This document shows positions 17,431 to 25,430 of a stretch of DNA of 64,000 bases, piece by piece. The stretch is from positions 62,001 through 126,000 of the forward strand of contig NZ_JACIEN010000005.1 of NCBI RefSeq assembly GCF_014196925.1, read 5' to 3'. A model generated the notes under the pieces. It was given only the letters and a program-made list of their open reading frames with translations, had not been told where the DNA came from and searched no databases. Numbering within the stretch: position 1 is the stretch's first letter; every line of letters starts with the position of its first letter. This DNA comes from Chelatococcus caeni. GTDB lineage: Bacteria; Pseudomonadota; Alphaproteobacteria; Rhizobiales; Beijerinckiaceae. The position numbers and the translations under genes were made by a program.

Positions 17431-18317
17431 CACGCGGTCCTCCCGAACAGTCCGGCCGGCTTGACGAGCAGCACCACGACCATGACGACGAAGATCACGG
17501 TGGCGGCGGCCTCCGGATAGAACACCTTGGTCAGCCCCTCGATGAGGCCGAGGCCGAAACCGGTGACGATGGAGCCGAGGATCGAGCCCATGCCGCCGAT
17601 GACGACGACAGCGAAGACGACGATGATGAGGTCGGCCCCCATGTTGGGATTGACCGAATAGATGGGCGCCGCCAGCACGCCGGCGAGCGCAGCGAGGCCG
17701 ACGCCGAAGCCGTAGGTCAGCGTGATGAGCCGCGGCACGTTGATGCCGAAGGCCTGCACCAGCGTCGGGTTCTCCGTCGCAGCGCGCAGATAGGCGCCGA
17801 GCCGCGTCTTCTCGATGACGAACCAGGTGGCGAGGCACACCGCGAGCGAGGCGATCACCACCCAGCCGCGGTAGTTGGGCAGGAACATGAAGCCGAGGTT
17901 GCGGCCTCCCGCGAGCTCCGGCGGAATGCTGTAGGGCAGGCCCGAGACGCCGTACTGGTTGCGGAACAGCCCCTGGATGATGAGGGCGAGGCCGAAGGTG
18001 AGCAGCAGGCCGTAGAGATGGTCGAGATCGCGCAGGCGCGCGAGGAACAGCCGGTCGATGACGATGCCCGTGGCGCCGACGATCACCGGCGCCAGGAGAA
18101 GCGCCCACCAGTAGCCGATGCCGGCATAGTTGAGCAGCATCCAGGCCACGAAGGCGCCCATCATGTACTGGGCCCCGTGGGTGAAGTTGATGATGTTGAG
18201 CAGCCCGAAGATGATCGCGAGCCCGAGACTCAGGATCGCGTAGAACGAGCCGTTGATGAGGCCGAGCAGCAGCTGGCCGAAAAGCGCCTGAGGCGGAATT
18301 CCCAGAAGTTCGAACAT
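17430..18317 (-). CDS. livH: Branched-chain amino acid/amide ABC permease LivH
   Basis: A 295-residue permease with about eight membrane segments. The family motifs ILSLGLAIIFGLLNIINFTHG and GGMGSILGSIVTG are present. It forms the translocation pore with LivM. The ATG at 18317 (start MFELLGIPPQ) has GAGAG upstream; an earlier in-frame start would lie inside the strong hairpin that separates it from the binding-protein gene. Confidence 0.92.
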   Translation of the reverse strand: MFELLGIPPQALFGQLLLGLINGSFYAILSLGLAIIFGLLNIINFTHGAQYMMGAFVAWMLLNYAGIGYWWALLLAPVIVGATGIVIDRLFLARLRDLDHLYGLLLTFGLALIIQGLFRNQYGVSGLPYSIPPELAGGRNLGFMFLPNYRGWVVIASLAVCLATWFVIEKTRLGAYLRAATENPTLVQAFGINVPRLITLTYGFGVGLAALAGVLAAPIYSVNPNMGADLIIVVFAVVVIGGMGSILGSIVTGFGLGLIEGLTKVFYPEAAATVIFVVMVVVLLVKPAGLFGRTA

Positions 18318-18351
18318 CTCTCGACCGGCCCGTATACGCGCGGCGGGGGAT

Positions 18352-18376
18352 GCCGGGGCGGCGCCGCCGCCCCGGC
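18352..18376 (-). terminator. Intra-operon hairpin after the binding-protein gene
   Basis: An 11-bp perfect stem GCCGGGGCGGC / GCCGCCCCGGC with a three-base loop and no clear T-run. It lies between the binding-protein stop and livH. Such hairpins commonly protect or partly terminate the upstream message, giving excess binding protein over permease. Confidence 0.65.
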
Positions 18377-18384
18377 CCTTCACG

Positions 18385-19587
18385 TCAGCCCTTGACCAGG
18401 GGGCATTCGCCCTGGTCGAGCGGGCGGAAGGCCTCGGCCGCGGGGATGGTGGCGACGAGCTTGTAGAAATCCCACGGACCCTTCGACTCCTCGGGCTTCT
18501 TCACCTCGAAGAGATACATGTCGTGGATCTTGCGGCCGTCGGCCCGCACCTCGCCCTTGCCGAAGAGCGGATCCTCGGTCGGCGTCTCCTTCATCTTCGC
18601 CATCACCTTGGCGCTGTCCTTGTCCTTCAGCGCCTCGACGGCCTTGAGATAGTGCAGCGTGCCCGCATAGACGCCGGCCTGGACCATGGTCGGCATCTTG
18701 CCGCCGCTCTTCTCGGCGAAGCGCTTGGCGAAGGCGCGGGTCTCGTCGTTGAGGTCCCAGTAGAAGGATTCGGTCAGCACCAGGCCCTGCGCCGTCTGCA
18801 GGCCGAGGGCGTTGACGTCGGTGATGAACACGAGCAGCCCGGCAAGGTTCTGCCCCGCCTGGGTGATGCCGAATTCCGCCGCCTGCTTGATCGAGTTGAT
18901 CGTGTCGCCGCCGGCATTGGCGAGGCCGATCACCTTGGCGCCGGAGGACTGGGCCTGCAGCAGGAAGGAGGAGAAGTCGCTGCCGGGGAAGGGATGGCGC
19001 ACGGTGCCGAGCACCTTGCCGCCCGACTTCTCGACGACGGCGATGGTGTCGCGCTCGAGCGCGTGGCCGAAGGCATAATCCGCCGTCAGGAAGAACCAGG
19101 TGTCGCCGCCCGTCTTGACCATGGCGCTGCCGGTGCCGTTGGCGAGGGCCCAGGTGTCGTAGGTCCAGTGGATGGTGTTGGGCGAGCATTGCTTGCCGGT
19201 GAGATCGGACGCCGCCGCACCGGAGTTGATGAAGATCTTGTTCTTCTCGCGCGTGATCTGGTTGATGGCGAGCGCAACCGACGAGGTCGGCACGTCGAGG
19301 ATCACGTCGACGCCATCCTGGTCGTACCACTGGCGTGCGATATTGGAGCCGATGTCCGGCTTGTTCTGGTGGTCGGCCGAGATGATCTCGACGTTGATGC
19401 CCTTCTCCTTGGCCTTGAAATCCTCCGCCGCCATGCGCGCGGCGATGACCGAGCCCTCGCCCGAGAGGTCGGCATAGAGGCCGGAGCGGTCGTTGAGCAC
19501 GCCGAGCTTCACCGAGACCTGTGCCTGAGCCCCGCCGGCGAACAGGGCGACGAGCGCCGTGGCCAGCAACATGCGTCCTGTCTTCAT
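18385..19587 (-). CDS. ABC transporter substrate-binding protein (Leu/Ile/Val or amide type)
   Basis: A 400-residue periplasmic protein with a Sec signal peptide (about 1-22, ending in GGAQAQ). The mature part is a type I periplasmic-binding fold: VKLGVLNDRSGLYADLSGEG at the N-terminus, IISADHQNKPDIG, and TWFFLTADYAFGHA in the second lobe. Related proteins bind branched-chain amino acids, amides, urea or aromatic acids. It sits between livF and livH and supplies the ligand to that transporter. The C-terminal lobe ends with a cysteine (GECPLVKG). Confidence 0.9.
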   Translation of the reverse strand: MKTGRMLLATALVALFAGGAQAQVSVKLGVLNDRSGLYADLSGEGSVIAARMAAEDFKAKEKGINVEIISADHQNKPDIGSNIARQWYDQDGVDVILDVPTSSVALAINQITREKNKIFINSGAAASDLTGKQCSPNTIHWTYDTWALANGTGSAMVKTGGDTWFFLTADYAFGHALERDTIAVVEKSGGKVLGTVRHPFPGSDFSSFLLQAQSSGAKVIGLANAGGDTINSIKQAAEFGITQAGQNLAGLLVFITDVNALGLQTAQGLVLTESFYWDLNDETRAFAKRFAEKSGGKMPTMVQAGVYAGTLHYLKAVEALKDKDSAKVMAKMKETPTEDPLFGKGEVRADGRKIHDMYLFEVKKPEESKGPWDFYKLVATIPAAEAFRPLDQGECPLVKG

Positions 19588-19635
19588 GGACTTGTTCCTC
19601 CTCGTCTCTTCCCCACTGCGGCCAGGCCGCAGGCG

Positions 19636-20376
19636 CTAGACGCCGAGATAGGCGTGCAGCTTGTCGATATTGGCATCGAGTTCCGCGTTGGGGATCATGT
19701 CGACCACCCGCCCCTGCTCGACGACGTAGTGCCGGTCCGCCACGCGGGAGGCGAACCGGAAGTTCTGCTCGACGAGGACGATGGTGAAGCCCTCGTTCTT
19801 GAGCCGCGCGATGGTGCGCCCGATATCGTCGACGATGACGGGCGCAAGGCCTTCCGTCGGCTCGTCGAGCAAAAGGAGCCGCGCCCCCGTGCGCAGGATG
19901 CGGCCGATGGCGAGCATCTGCTGTTCGCCCCCCGACAGCTTGGTGCCCTGGCTCGCGAGCCGCTCCCTCAGATTGGGGAACAATTCGAAGATCTGCTCCA
20001 CGGAGAGGCCACCGGGCCGCACCTGCGGCGGCAGGAGCAGGTTCTCCTCCACCGACAGCGAGGAGAAGATGCCCCGTTCCTCCGGGCAATAGCCGATGCC
20101 GAGCCGCGCGATGGTGCGCGACGGCATGCGCACGGTCTCGACCCCGTCGAAGACGACGGAGCCGGTGCGCTTCCTCATGATGCCGATGATCGACTTCAGC
20201 GTCGTCGTCTTGCCCGCGCCGTTGCGCCCGAGCAGCGTCACCACCTCGCCCGGCGCCACGTCGAAATCGATGCCGTGCAGCACGTGGCCCTCGCCGTACC
20301 AGGCGTTGAGGCCGCGCACGGAAAGGAGCGGCGCCGTCGCCGCCTTCGTCGCGATGTCGCGTGCCGCCTCAGGCAT
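19636..20376 (-). CDS. livF: Branched-chain amino acid ABC ATPase LivF
   Basis: A 246-residue ATPase with Walker A GRNGAGKTTTLK, signature LSGGEQQMLAIGRIL and Walker B LLLLDEPTEGLAP followed by the catalytic glutamate. The length and the GYCPEERGIF motif are typical of LivF. Its ATG lies eight bases inside the end of livG, so the two ATPases are translationally coupled and form a heterodimer. Confidence 0.93.
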   Translation of the reverse strand: MPEAARDIATKAATAPLLSVRGLNAWYGEGHVLHGIDFDVAPGEVVTLLGRNGAGKTTTLKSIIGIMRKRTGSVVFDGVETVRMPSRTIARLGIGYCPEERGIFSSLSVEENLLLPPQVRPGGLSVEQIFELFPNLRERLASQGTKLSGGEQQMLAIGRILRTGARLLLLDEPTEGLAPVIVDDIGRTIARLKNEGFTIVLVEQNFRFASRVADRHYVVEQGRVVDMIPNAELDANIDKLHAYLGV

Positions 20377-21124
20377 GACCGGCTCCGATATAGGCCTCGA
20401 TCACGGCGGGATTGCTGGAGACGGTGGCGTAGTTGCCCTCCGCCAGAACCTTGCCGCGGGCAAGCACCGTGATGTGGTCCGACAGCGAGGCGACGACCGA
20501 CAGGTTGTGCTCGACCATCAGGATCGTGCGGTTGGCCGAGACGCGCCGGATCAGCGCGGCGATGCGCTCGACGTCCTCGTGCCCCATGCCCGCCATCGGC
20601 TCGTCGAGCAGGAGCATCTCGGGATCGAGCGCCAGCGTCGTCGCGATCTCCAGGGCGCGCTTGCGCCCGTAGGACAATTCGACCGCCGGCATCGCCGCGA
20701 AATCGGCGAGCCCGACCGCGTCGAGCAAATTGAGCGCCTCGTCGTTCAGCGCGCGCAGCACCCGCTCCGAACGCCAGAAGTCGAACGAGCCGCCGCGCTT
20801 GCGCTGCAGGGCGACGCGCACGTTCTCGAGCGCCGTCAGATGCGGGAAGACGGCGGAGATCTGGAAGGAGCGCACAAGCCCGAGCCGGGCGACGGTCGCC
20901 GGCCTGAGCGCGGTGATGTCGTTCCCCTTGAAGGTGATCGTACCCTTCGTCGGGGTGAGGAATTTGGTCAGAAGATTGAAACAGGTCGTCTTGCCGGCCC
21001 CGTTGGGACCGATGAGCGCATGGATCGTGCCCCGGCGGATGTCCAGACTGACCCCGTCGACCGCTACGAACCCCTTGAATTCAATCGTCAGATCCCTCGT
21101 CGATAGAATGATATCGGCGGTCAC
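20369..21124 (-). CDS. livG: Branched-chain amino acid ABC ATPase LivG
   Basis: A 251-residue ATPase with Walker A GPNGAGKTTCFN, signature LSYGRKRALEIATTL and Walker B MLLLDEPMAGMGHED, the standard LivG pattern. It is the first gene of the transporter operon. I place the start at GTG 21124 because AGAGGA lies about 13 bases upstream and the conserved TRDLTIEF strand follows. A TTG at 21202 extends the frame but adds a lysine/arginine-rich tail without homology. Confidence 0.9.
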   Translation of the reverse strand: MTADIILSTRDLTIEFKGFVAVDGVSLDIRRGTIHALIGPNGAGKTTCFNLLTKFLTPTKGTITFKGNDITALRPATVARLGLVRSFQISAVFPHLTALENVRVALQRKRGGSFDFWRSERVLRALNDEALNLLDAVGLADFAAMPAVELSYGRKRALEIATTLALDPEMLLLDEPMAGMGHEDVERIAALIRRVSANRTILMVEHNLSVVASLSDHITVLARGKVLAEGNYATVSSNPAVIEAYIGAGHA

Positions 21125-21299
21125 GATGCCGTTCTGTCCTCTGGGCTTTTTTATTTTGAGCCTTGTCCTTGGACTGTGCACCGCCTCTCGCGTCAAAATC
21201 AACCGGCTTTTGCGCCGAAAGGATGCGCATAATTGGGAATGGACCGCCGCAGACCCGCCGGGGCAGCCGGTTGGCGCCGAATCCGGCCGCTTCCCTCCG

Positions 21300-22166
21300 T
21301 CACGCGAAGCGCTTCGCCCCGGCGACGCACAGGACGACGCCGGCGGTGACGGCCATCATCGCCGCATCGACGCTCTCGCCAAGCAGCGCCGCGGCGATGG
21401 TGAGGCCGAAGAAGGGCTGCAGCAGCTGCAGCTGGCCGACGGCCGCGATGCCGCCCTGGGCAAGGCCGCGATACCAGAAGACGAAGCCGATGAGCATGCT
21501 GAACAACGACACATAGGCAAGACCCAGCCAGGCCTCCTGCGAGGTGCCGGCGAAGGAGGCGGGCATGGTGAGGAGGGCGAGCAGCAGCATCACCGGCAGG
21601 GCAAGCACGAGCGCCCAGGAGATGACCTGCCAGCCGCCGAGGCGGCGCGACAGCACCGCCCCCTCCGCATAGCCGAGGCCGCAGGCGACGATGGCGCCGA
21701 GCATCAGGAGGTCGCCGGTCAGCGAGGCGGAGAAGCCGCGGGAGGCGGCAAAGCCGGCGACGAGCGCGCTGCCGAGGCAGGAGAACAGCCAGAAGACGGG
21801 GCGCGGCCGCTCGCCGCCGCGCAGCGTGGCGAAGATCGCCGTCATGAGCGGCAGGAGCCCGACGAAGACGATGGAATGGGCGGCGGTGACGTGACGGAGC
21901 GCCAGCGCCGTCAGGAGCGGGAAGCCGACGACCACGCCGAGGGCCACGACGGCGAGCGGGCGCAGGTCCTCGCGCCGCGGCATCGTCTGCCGGAAGAGGA
22001 CGAGGAGCGCGCCGCCGCACAGGCCGGCGATCACCGCCCGCGCCAGCGTGAGGAAGACGGGGTCGAACCCCGCCACCGCCACGCGCGTCGCCGGCAGCGA
22101 CCCGCTGAAGATCAGCACGCCGAGGAAACCGTTGATCCAGCCGCTCACAGACCTGTCCATCGCCAT
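21300..22166 (-). CDS. EamA/DMT-family transporter
   Basis: A 288-residue protein with ten hydrophobic helices in two EamA repeats (about 10-130 and 145-280), each ending in the usual glycine-rich helix. DMT proteins of this kind export amino acids or other small metabolites. It is divergent from a MocR-type regulator, a common arrangement in which the regulator controls the exporter. The ligand is not readable from sequence. Confidence 0.88.
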   Translation of the reverse strand: MAMDRSVSGWINGFLGVLIFSGSLPATRVAVAGFDPVFLTLARAVIAGLCGGALLVLFRQTMPRREDLRPLAVVALGVVVGFPLLTALALRHVTAAHSIVFVGLLPLMTAIFATLRGGERPRPVFWLFSCLGSALVAGFAASRGFSASLTGDLLMLGAIVACGLGYAEGAVLSRRLGGWQVISWALVLALPVMLLLALLTMPASFAGTSQEAWLGLAYVSLFSMLIGFVFWYRGLAQGGIAAVGQLQLLQPFFGLTIAAALLGESVDAAMMAVTAGVVLCVAGAKRFA

Positions 22167-22214
22167 CCGCTCCCGATGCCGTGGTATCGCGCCGTGGTGC
22201 TGGCGGCGCCAGAG

Positions 22215-22242
22215 ACAGTTCAGTACAATCTGCGATTACTGT
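22215..22242. promoter_or_regulatory. Candidate MocR binding region
   Basis: Nested inverted repeats: ACAGT (22215-22219) with ACTGT (22238-22242), and CAGTA (22221-22225) with TACTG (22237-22241). A direct copy of ACAGTT recurs at 22261-22266. All lie in the 103-base gap between the divergent EamA and MocR genes. MocR regulators typically bind direct or inverted repeats there. Confidence 0.5.
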
Positions 22243-22269
22243 TCTGGTCCATGGAGCAATACAGTTGCG

Positions 22270-23670
22270 ATGAACGCCCCGTTGCCCCGGGAGGCCGGCA
22301 GCCGCGTCGCGCAGGTCGCGGCCGCCATCCGCGCCCGCATCGCGGAGCGCTCGCTGGCGCCCGGCGCGCGGCTGCCCTCCATCCGCAAGCTCGCCGCCGC
22401 GATGCAGGTGTCGCCGTCGACGGTGGTCGAAGCCTACGAGCGTCTCGTCGCCGCCGGCGCCATCCGGGCGCGCCGCGGCTCCGGCTTCTACGTCTGCGGC
22501 CCGTCGGAACCGCTGACCCTGAGCGCGCTCGCCCCCCGGCTGGAGCGCGCCGTCGATCCGCTCTGGGTGTCGCGGCAGGCCCTCGAGACCGACGAGGGCG
22601 TGCTGAAGCCGGGCTGCGGCTGGCTGCCGGCCGATTGGATGCCGCAGGAGGCGCTGCGGCGCGCGCTGCGCACACTCGCCCGCTCGGGCGCGGATGCGGC
22701 CCTCGCTGACTACGGCACGCCGCTCGGGCTGCCCGCGCTCCGCCAGCTCATCGCCCGGCGCATGGCGGAGCGCGGCATCACCGTTTCGCCCGACCAGATC
22801 ATCCTCACCGAATCGGGCACCCACGCGCTCGATCTTCTCTGCCGCTTCCTCCTCAGCCCCGGCGACACGGTGCTGGTCGACGATCCCTGCTACTTCAACT
22901 TCCTCGCACTCCTGCGCGCCCACAGGGCGAAGGTCGTCGGCTTGCCGATGACGCCGGCAGGACCGGACGTGGAACGCTTCGCCGCCATCCTCGCGGCCGA
23001 GCGGCCCCGGCTCTACGTCACCAATGCCGGCCTGCACAACCCGACGGGCGCCGTCGCCTCGCCGGCCGTCGCGCATCGCCTGCTGCGCCTCGCCGAGGCG
23101 CACGACCTCACCATCGTCGAGGACGACATCTTCGCGGATTTCGAGGAGGAGCCGGCCCCGCGGCTCGCCGCGCTCGACGGGCTCGAACGCGTCATCGAGG
23201 TCGGCAGCTTCGCCAAGACGCTCTCGGCCTCGGCGCGCTGCGGCTTCATCGCGATGCGGCCGGACTGGATCGAGCCGCTGACGGATCTGAAGACGGCGAC
23301 GAGCTTCGGCGGCGCGCATCTTGCCAGCCACATCGCCTTCGCCATTCTCGCCGACGGGGGCTATCGCCGGCATATGGAGGGCGTGCGGAGGCGCCTTGCC
23401 CGCGCCCGCCAGCGCACGCTGGCGCGGCTCGGCGAGCTCGGCATCGCGCCGTGGGTGGAGCCGCGCGCCGGCATGTTCCTCTGGTGCCGCCTGCCCGGGG
23501 GGCGCGATGCCGCCGCGGTCGCGCGTCATGCGCTCGGCCGGGGCGTGGTGCTGGCGCCCGGCAATGCCTTCAGCGCCTCGCGAAGCGCGGCGGCCTTCCT
23601 GCGCTTCAACGTCGCCCAGTCCGCCGATCCGCGCATCTACGCCGTTCTCGCCGAAGCGATGGCGACGTGA
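22270..23670 (+). CDS. MocR-type PLP-dependent transcription regulator
   Basis: A 466-residue fusion. A GntR winged helix (about 10-75, with ARLPSIRKLAAAMQVSPSTV and YERLVAAGAIRARRGSGFYV) is followed by a fold-type I aminotransferase domain. The latter carries the asparagine segment GLHNPTGAV, the aspartate in EDDIFADF, and the PLP lysine in EVGSFAKTLSAS. MocR proteins use PLP-amino acid adducts as signals. The ATG at 22270 follows directly on the divergent promoter region. Its probable target is the EamA exporter beside it. Confidence 0.93.
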   Translation: MNAPLPREAGSRVAQVAAAIRARIAERSLAPGARLPSIRKLAAAMQVSPSTVVEAYERLVAAGAIRARRGSGFYVCGPSEPLTLSALAPRLERAVDPLWVSRQALETDEGVLKPGCGWLPADWMPQEALRRALRTLARSGADAALADYGTPLGLPALRQLIARRMAERGITVSPDQIILTESGTHALDLLCRFLLSPGDTVLVDDPCYFNFLALLRAHRAKVVGLPMTPAGPDVERFAAILAAERPRLYVTNAGLHNPTGAVASPAVAHRLLRLAEAHDLTIVEDDIFADFEEEPAPRLAALDGLERVIEVGSFAKTLSASARCGFIAMRPDWIEPLTDLKTATSFGGAHLASHIAFAILADGGYRRHMEGVRRRLARARQRTLARLGELGIAPWVEPRAGMFLWCRLPGGRDAAAVARHALGRGVVLAPGNAFSASRSAAAFLRFNVAQSADPRIYAVLAEAMAT

Positions 23671-23671
23671 A

Positions 23672-23700
23672 GCGGGGCGGCCTGCATCACGCCGCCCCGC
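23672..23700 (+). terminator. Hairpin after the MocR gene
   Basis: A perfect 10-bp stem GCGGGGCGGC / GCCGCCCCGC with a nine-base loop, one base past the stop codon. There is no T-run. It lies between convergent genes. Confidence 0.6.
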
Positions 23701-23722
23701 CCGGCTCTGCCGATGCCCGCGA

Positions 23723-24343
23723 TCAGACGCGGGCGAAATTCGCCGTGGCCCGGCCCTTGAGGAAATGGCCCTGGCCCATGGTGGCGAAATCGAGGGCGAG
23801 GCCGGCGGCGCCGTCGATCAGGTCCATGATGCTGCCGTGGCGCAGCCCGTCGACGAGTTGCAGGGCCGGGCCGACGAAGGGCACCAGACCCGACAGGGAT
23901 CTCAGCGCCGTCCCGAACTGGCCGGAGAACAGCCCCTTCGCCGCGTCATAGACATTGCCGATGATCGGGATCGACCGCACCGCCTGCTCCAGGCTGCCCC
24001 TGGCGAGGCCGTTGAGGACACCGAAGGGAATGCCGACGAGCGGCAGCTTGCCGAGGATGTTGCCGGCCAGGCCGAGAACGCCCTTGGCCAGGCCCTTGAA
24101 CCACCCGAACAGACCGCCGGAGCTGGGCCGGAAGTCGCCGGCAACCGATATCCGGGCCTGCGGGCCCGATCGGGGCGTGAAATCCCCGTTGATGGAAAAC
24201 TGCGCCGGTCGGCCCATGGCCTGCCCACCGCGCACGGAACCGCTGCCCAACTGGGCAGCGGCCCGAGTCGCGCTGGACCAGTTGCCCGTCAGGACAGCGC
24301 CGCCTCCGGGGCTGCGCAAGGTGAGATTGACGGCTATACTCAT
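23723..24343 (-). CDS. Glycine-rich protein of unknown function
   Basis: A 206-residue protein I cannot assign to a family. The N-terminal 75 residues are polar and Gly/Ser-rich, with two imperfect tandem copies of a 12-residue unit (FSINGDFTPRSG and ISVAGDFRPSSG). From about residue 78 it becomes a series of glycine-rich hydrophobic helices (GLFGWFKGLAKGVLGLAGNI, IPIIGNVYDAAKGLFSG, LVPFVGPALQLVDGL). These resemble the membrane-active pre-toxin regions of some polymorphic toxins, but no toxin domain follows. There is no signal peptide. GGGAG lies eight bases before the ATG at 24343. The upstream DNA is AT-rich relative to the genome. Confidence 0.65.
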   Translation of the reverse strand: MSIAVNLTLRSPGGGAVLTGNWSSATRAAAQLGSGSVRGGQAMGRPAQFSINGDFTPRSGPQARISVAGDFRPSSGGLFGWFKGLAKGVLGLAGNILGKLPLVGIPFGVLNGLARGSLEQAVRSIPIIGNVYDAAKGLFSGQFGTALRSLSGLVPFVGPALQLVDGLRHGSIMDLIDGAAGLALDFATMGQGHFLKGRATANFARV

Positions 24344-24415
24344 AATATATCTCCCAATGAAGCACCTCCCGCGCCACAATCACGGGATGAATATTGCCTG
24401 TTCAGGAGAGCTCAT

Positions 24416-24523
24416 ATGAGCGGCAAGATCGATATCGAAGGAGAGAAATTGTATTTTTCGGAGCGAGATCGCCGGAGATGCATGACACATGGCCGATCTA
24501 CGATCCCCGCGCGTAACGAATGA
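24416..24523 (+). CDS. Possible 35-residue small protein
   Basis: A short reading frame starting MSGKIDIEGEKLYFSERD, preceded by an excellent ribosome site (CAGGAGAG, seven bases before the ATG). It is divergent from the glycine-rich gene and lies in the same AT-rich patch. It could be a genuine small protein or the surviving N-terminus of a decayed gene. No family is recognised. Confidence 0.35.
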   Translation: MSGKIDIEGEKLYFSERDRRRCMTHGRSTIPARNE

Positions 24524-24616
24524 CCGCTGCTTGGTGGTCTGACAACCGGCGTGATTGACCATGTGGGCGGTCCGAATAGCCTGGGACGGGACCACCCGCG
24601 CGGCGAAAAGATCCGC

Positions 24617-25240
24617 TCAGGCCGGCCAGCTGCGCATCGCCAGGCGGCCGACCATCTGCAGCTCCGCGCGCGGGACGCCGTCGCGCGCCTGAACCGTCAG
24701 GCCCTGCAGCACCGTCTCAAGGAAACGGGCGAGCGCCGCCGCATCGGTGTCGGCCGGCAGCTCGCCGGCCGCGATGCCCTTGCGGATCCGCGCCTCGAAC
24801 TGGTCGACGTGGCTGGCTCGCATCTCGGCGAGGGCCGTGCGAACGGACGTCGCCGCGGGAGAACAGTGCGTCGCCGCCGTCGCGACCATGCAGCCGGCCG
24901 GCTGGCCTTCGCGGGTCAATTCGCGCGCCGCAGCCTCGAACACCCGCTCGAAGGCCGTGCGCACCGGGATGTCCTCGGCGAGGATGCGCGCGGCATAGCT
25001 GCCAGGCCCCTCCAGATAGCGGTCGAGCGCGGCCTCGTACAGCTTCTCCTTGTTGCCGAAACAGGCGTAGAGGCTGGAGGGGCTGAGACGCATCGCGCCG
25101 GCGAGGTCGTCCATGGAGGTCGCCTCATAGCCCCGGTCCCAGAACAGGACCATGGCCGCATCCAGCGCCGCCTCCCGGTCGAAGCAGCGCGGACGCCCGC
25201 GCGGGCGCTTCTCCGCCGTCATGTCATTTTCTGGAACCAT
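24617..25240 (-). CDS. TetR/AcrR-family repressor
   Basis: About 207 residues. The N-terminal DNA-binding domain has RPRGRPRCFDREAALDAAM, LFWDRGYEATSMDDLAGAM and LSPSSLYACFGNKEKLYEAA, a textbook TetR helix-turn-helix. The C-terminal ligand domain contains GCMVATAATHCS. It is divergent from an MFS exporter whose promoter carries a strong palindrome, so it most likely represses that gene. Starts at 25240 or 25222 are both possible; neither has a good ribosome site. Confidence 0.9.
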   Translation of the reverse strand: MVPENDMTAEKRPRGRPRCFDREAALDAAMVLFWDRGYEATSMDDLAGAMRLSPSSLYACFGNKEKLYEAALDRYLEGPGSYAARILAEDIPVRTAFERVFEAAARELTREGQPAGCMVATAATHCSPAATSVRTALAEMRASHVDQFEARIRKGIAAGELPADTDAAALARFLETVLQGLTVQARDGVPRAELQMVGRLAMRSWPA

Positions 25241-25254
25241 CGTTCTATAAATTC

Positions 25255-25283
25255 TTGACGGACCCTGTCCTGCTGCCTAACTG
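25255..25283 (+). promoter_or_regulatory. Candidate promoter of the MFS gene
   Basis: TTGACG at 25255-25260, a 17-base spacer, then TAACTG at 25278-25283. The palindrome at 25295 overlaps the expected transcription start, as expected for repression. Confidence 0.5.
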
Positions 25284-25294
25284 TGTCCCCATTA

Positions 25295-25310
25295 TGGAGC
25301 AATCGCTCCA
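25295..25310. promoter_or_regulatory. TetR operator candidate
   Basis: TGGAGC-AATC-GCTCCA, perfect 6-bp arms with a 4-base centre, flanked by ATTA on the left and TAAT on the right in near-symmetry. It is in the divergent gap between the TetR gene and the MFS gene. Confidence 0.7.
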
Positions 25311-25430
25311 GTAATATCATGGGGCGCCTGCGCCGCAAAGCGCAAGTCGCCGCAGCACCGAGGTTCGTCACTCAGCCACCGGCGCTCCACGCCGTTTATC
25401 AGATCCCACTTTCATTCCGGAGCTGGATTC

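Noticed and set aside
24380-24595. 71-residue minus-strand frame in the gap before the TetR gene
   Set aside because: No ribosome site and no family resemblance; the plus-strand 35-residue frame has a far better start signal.
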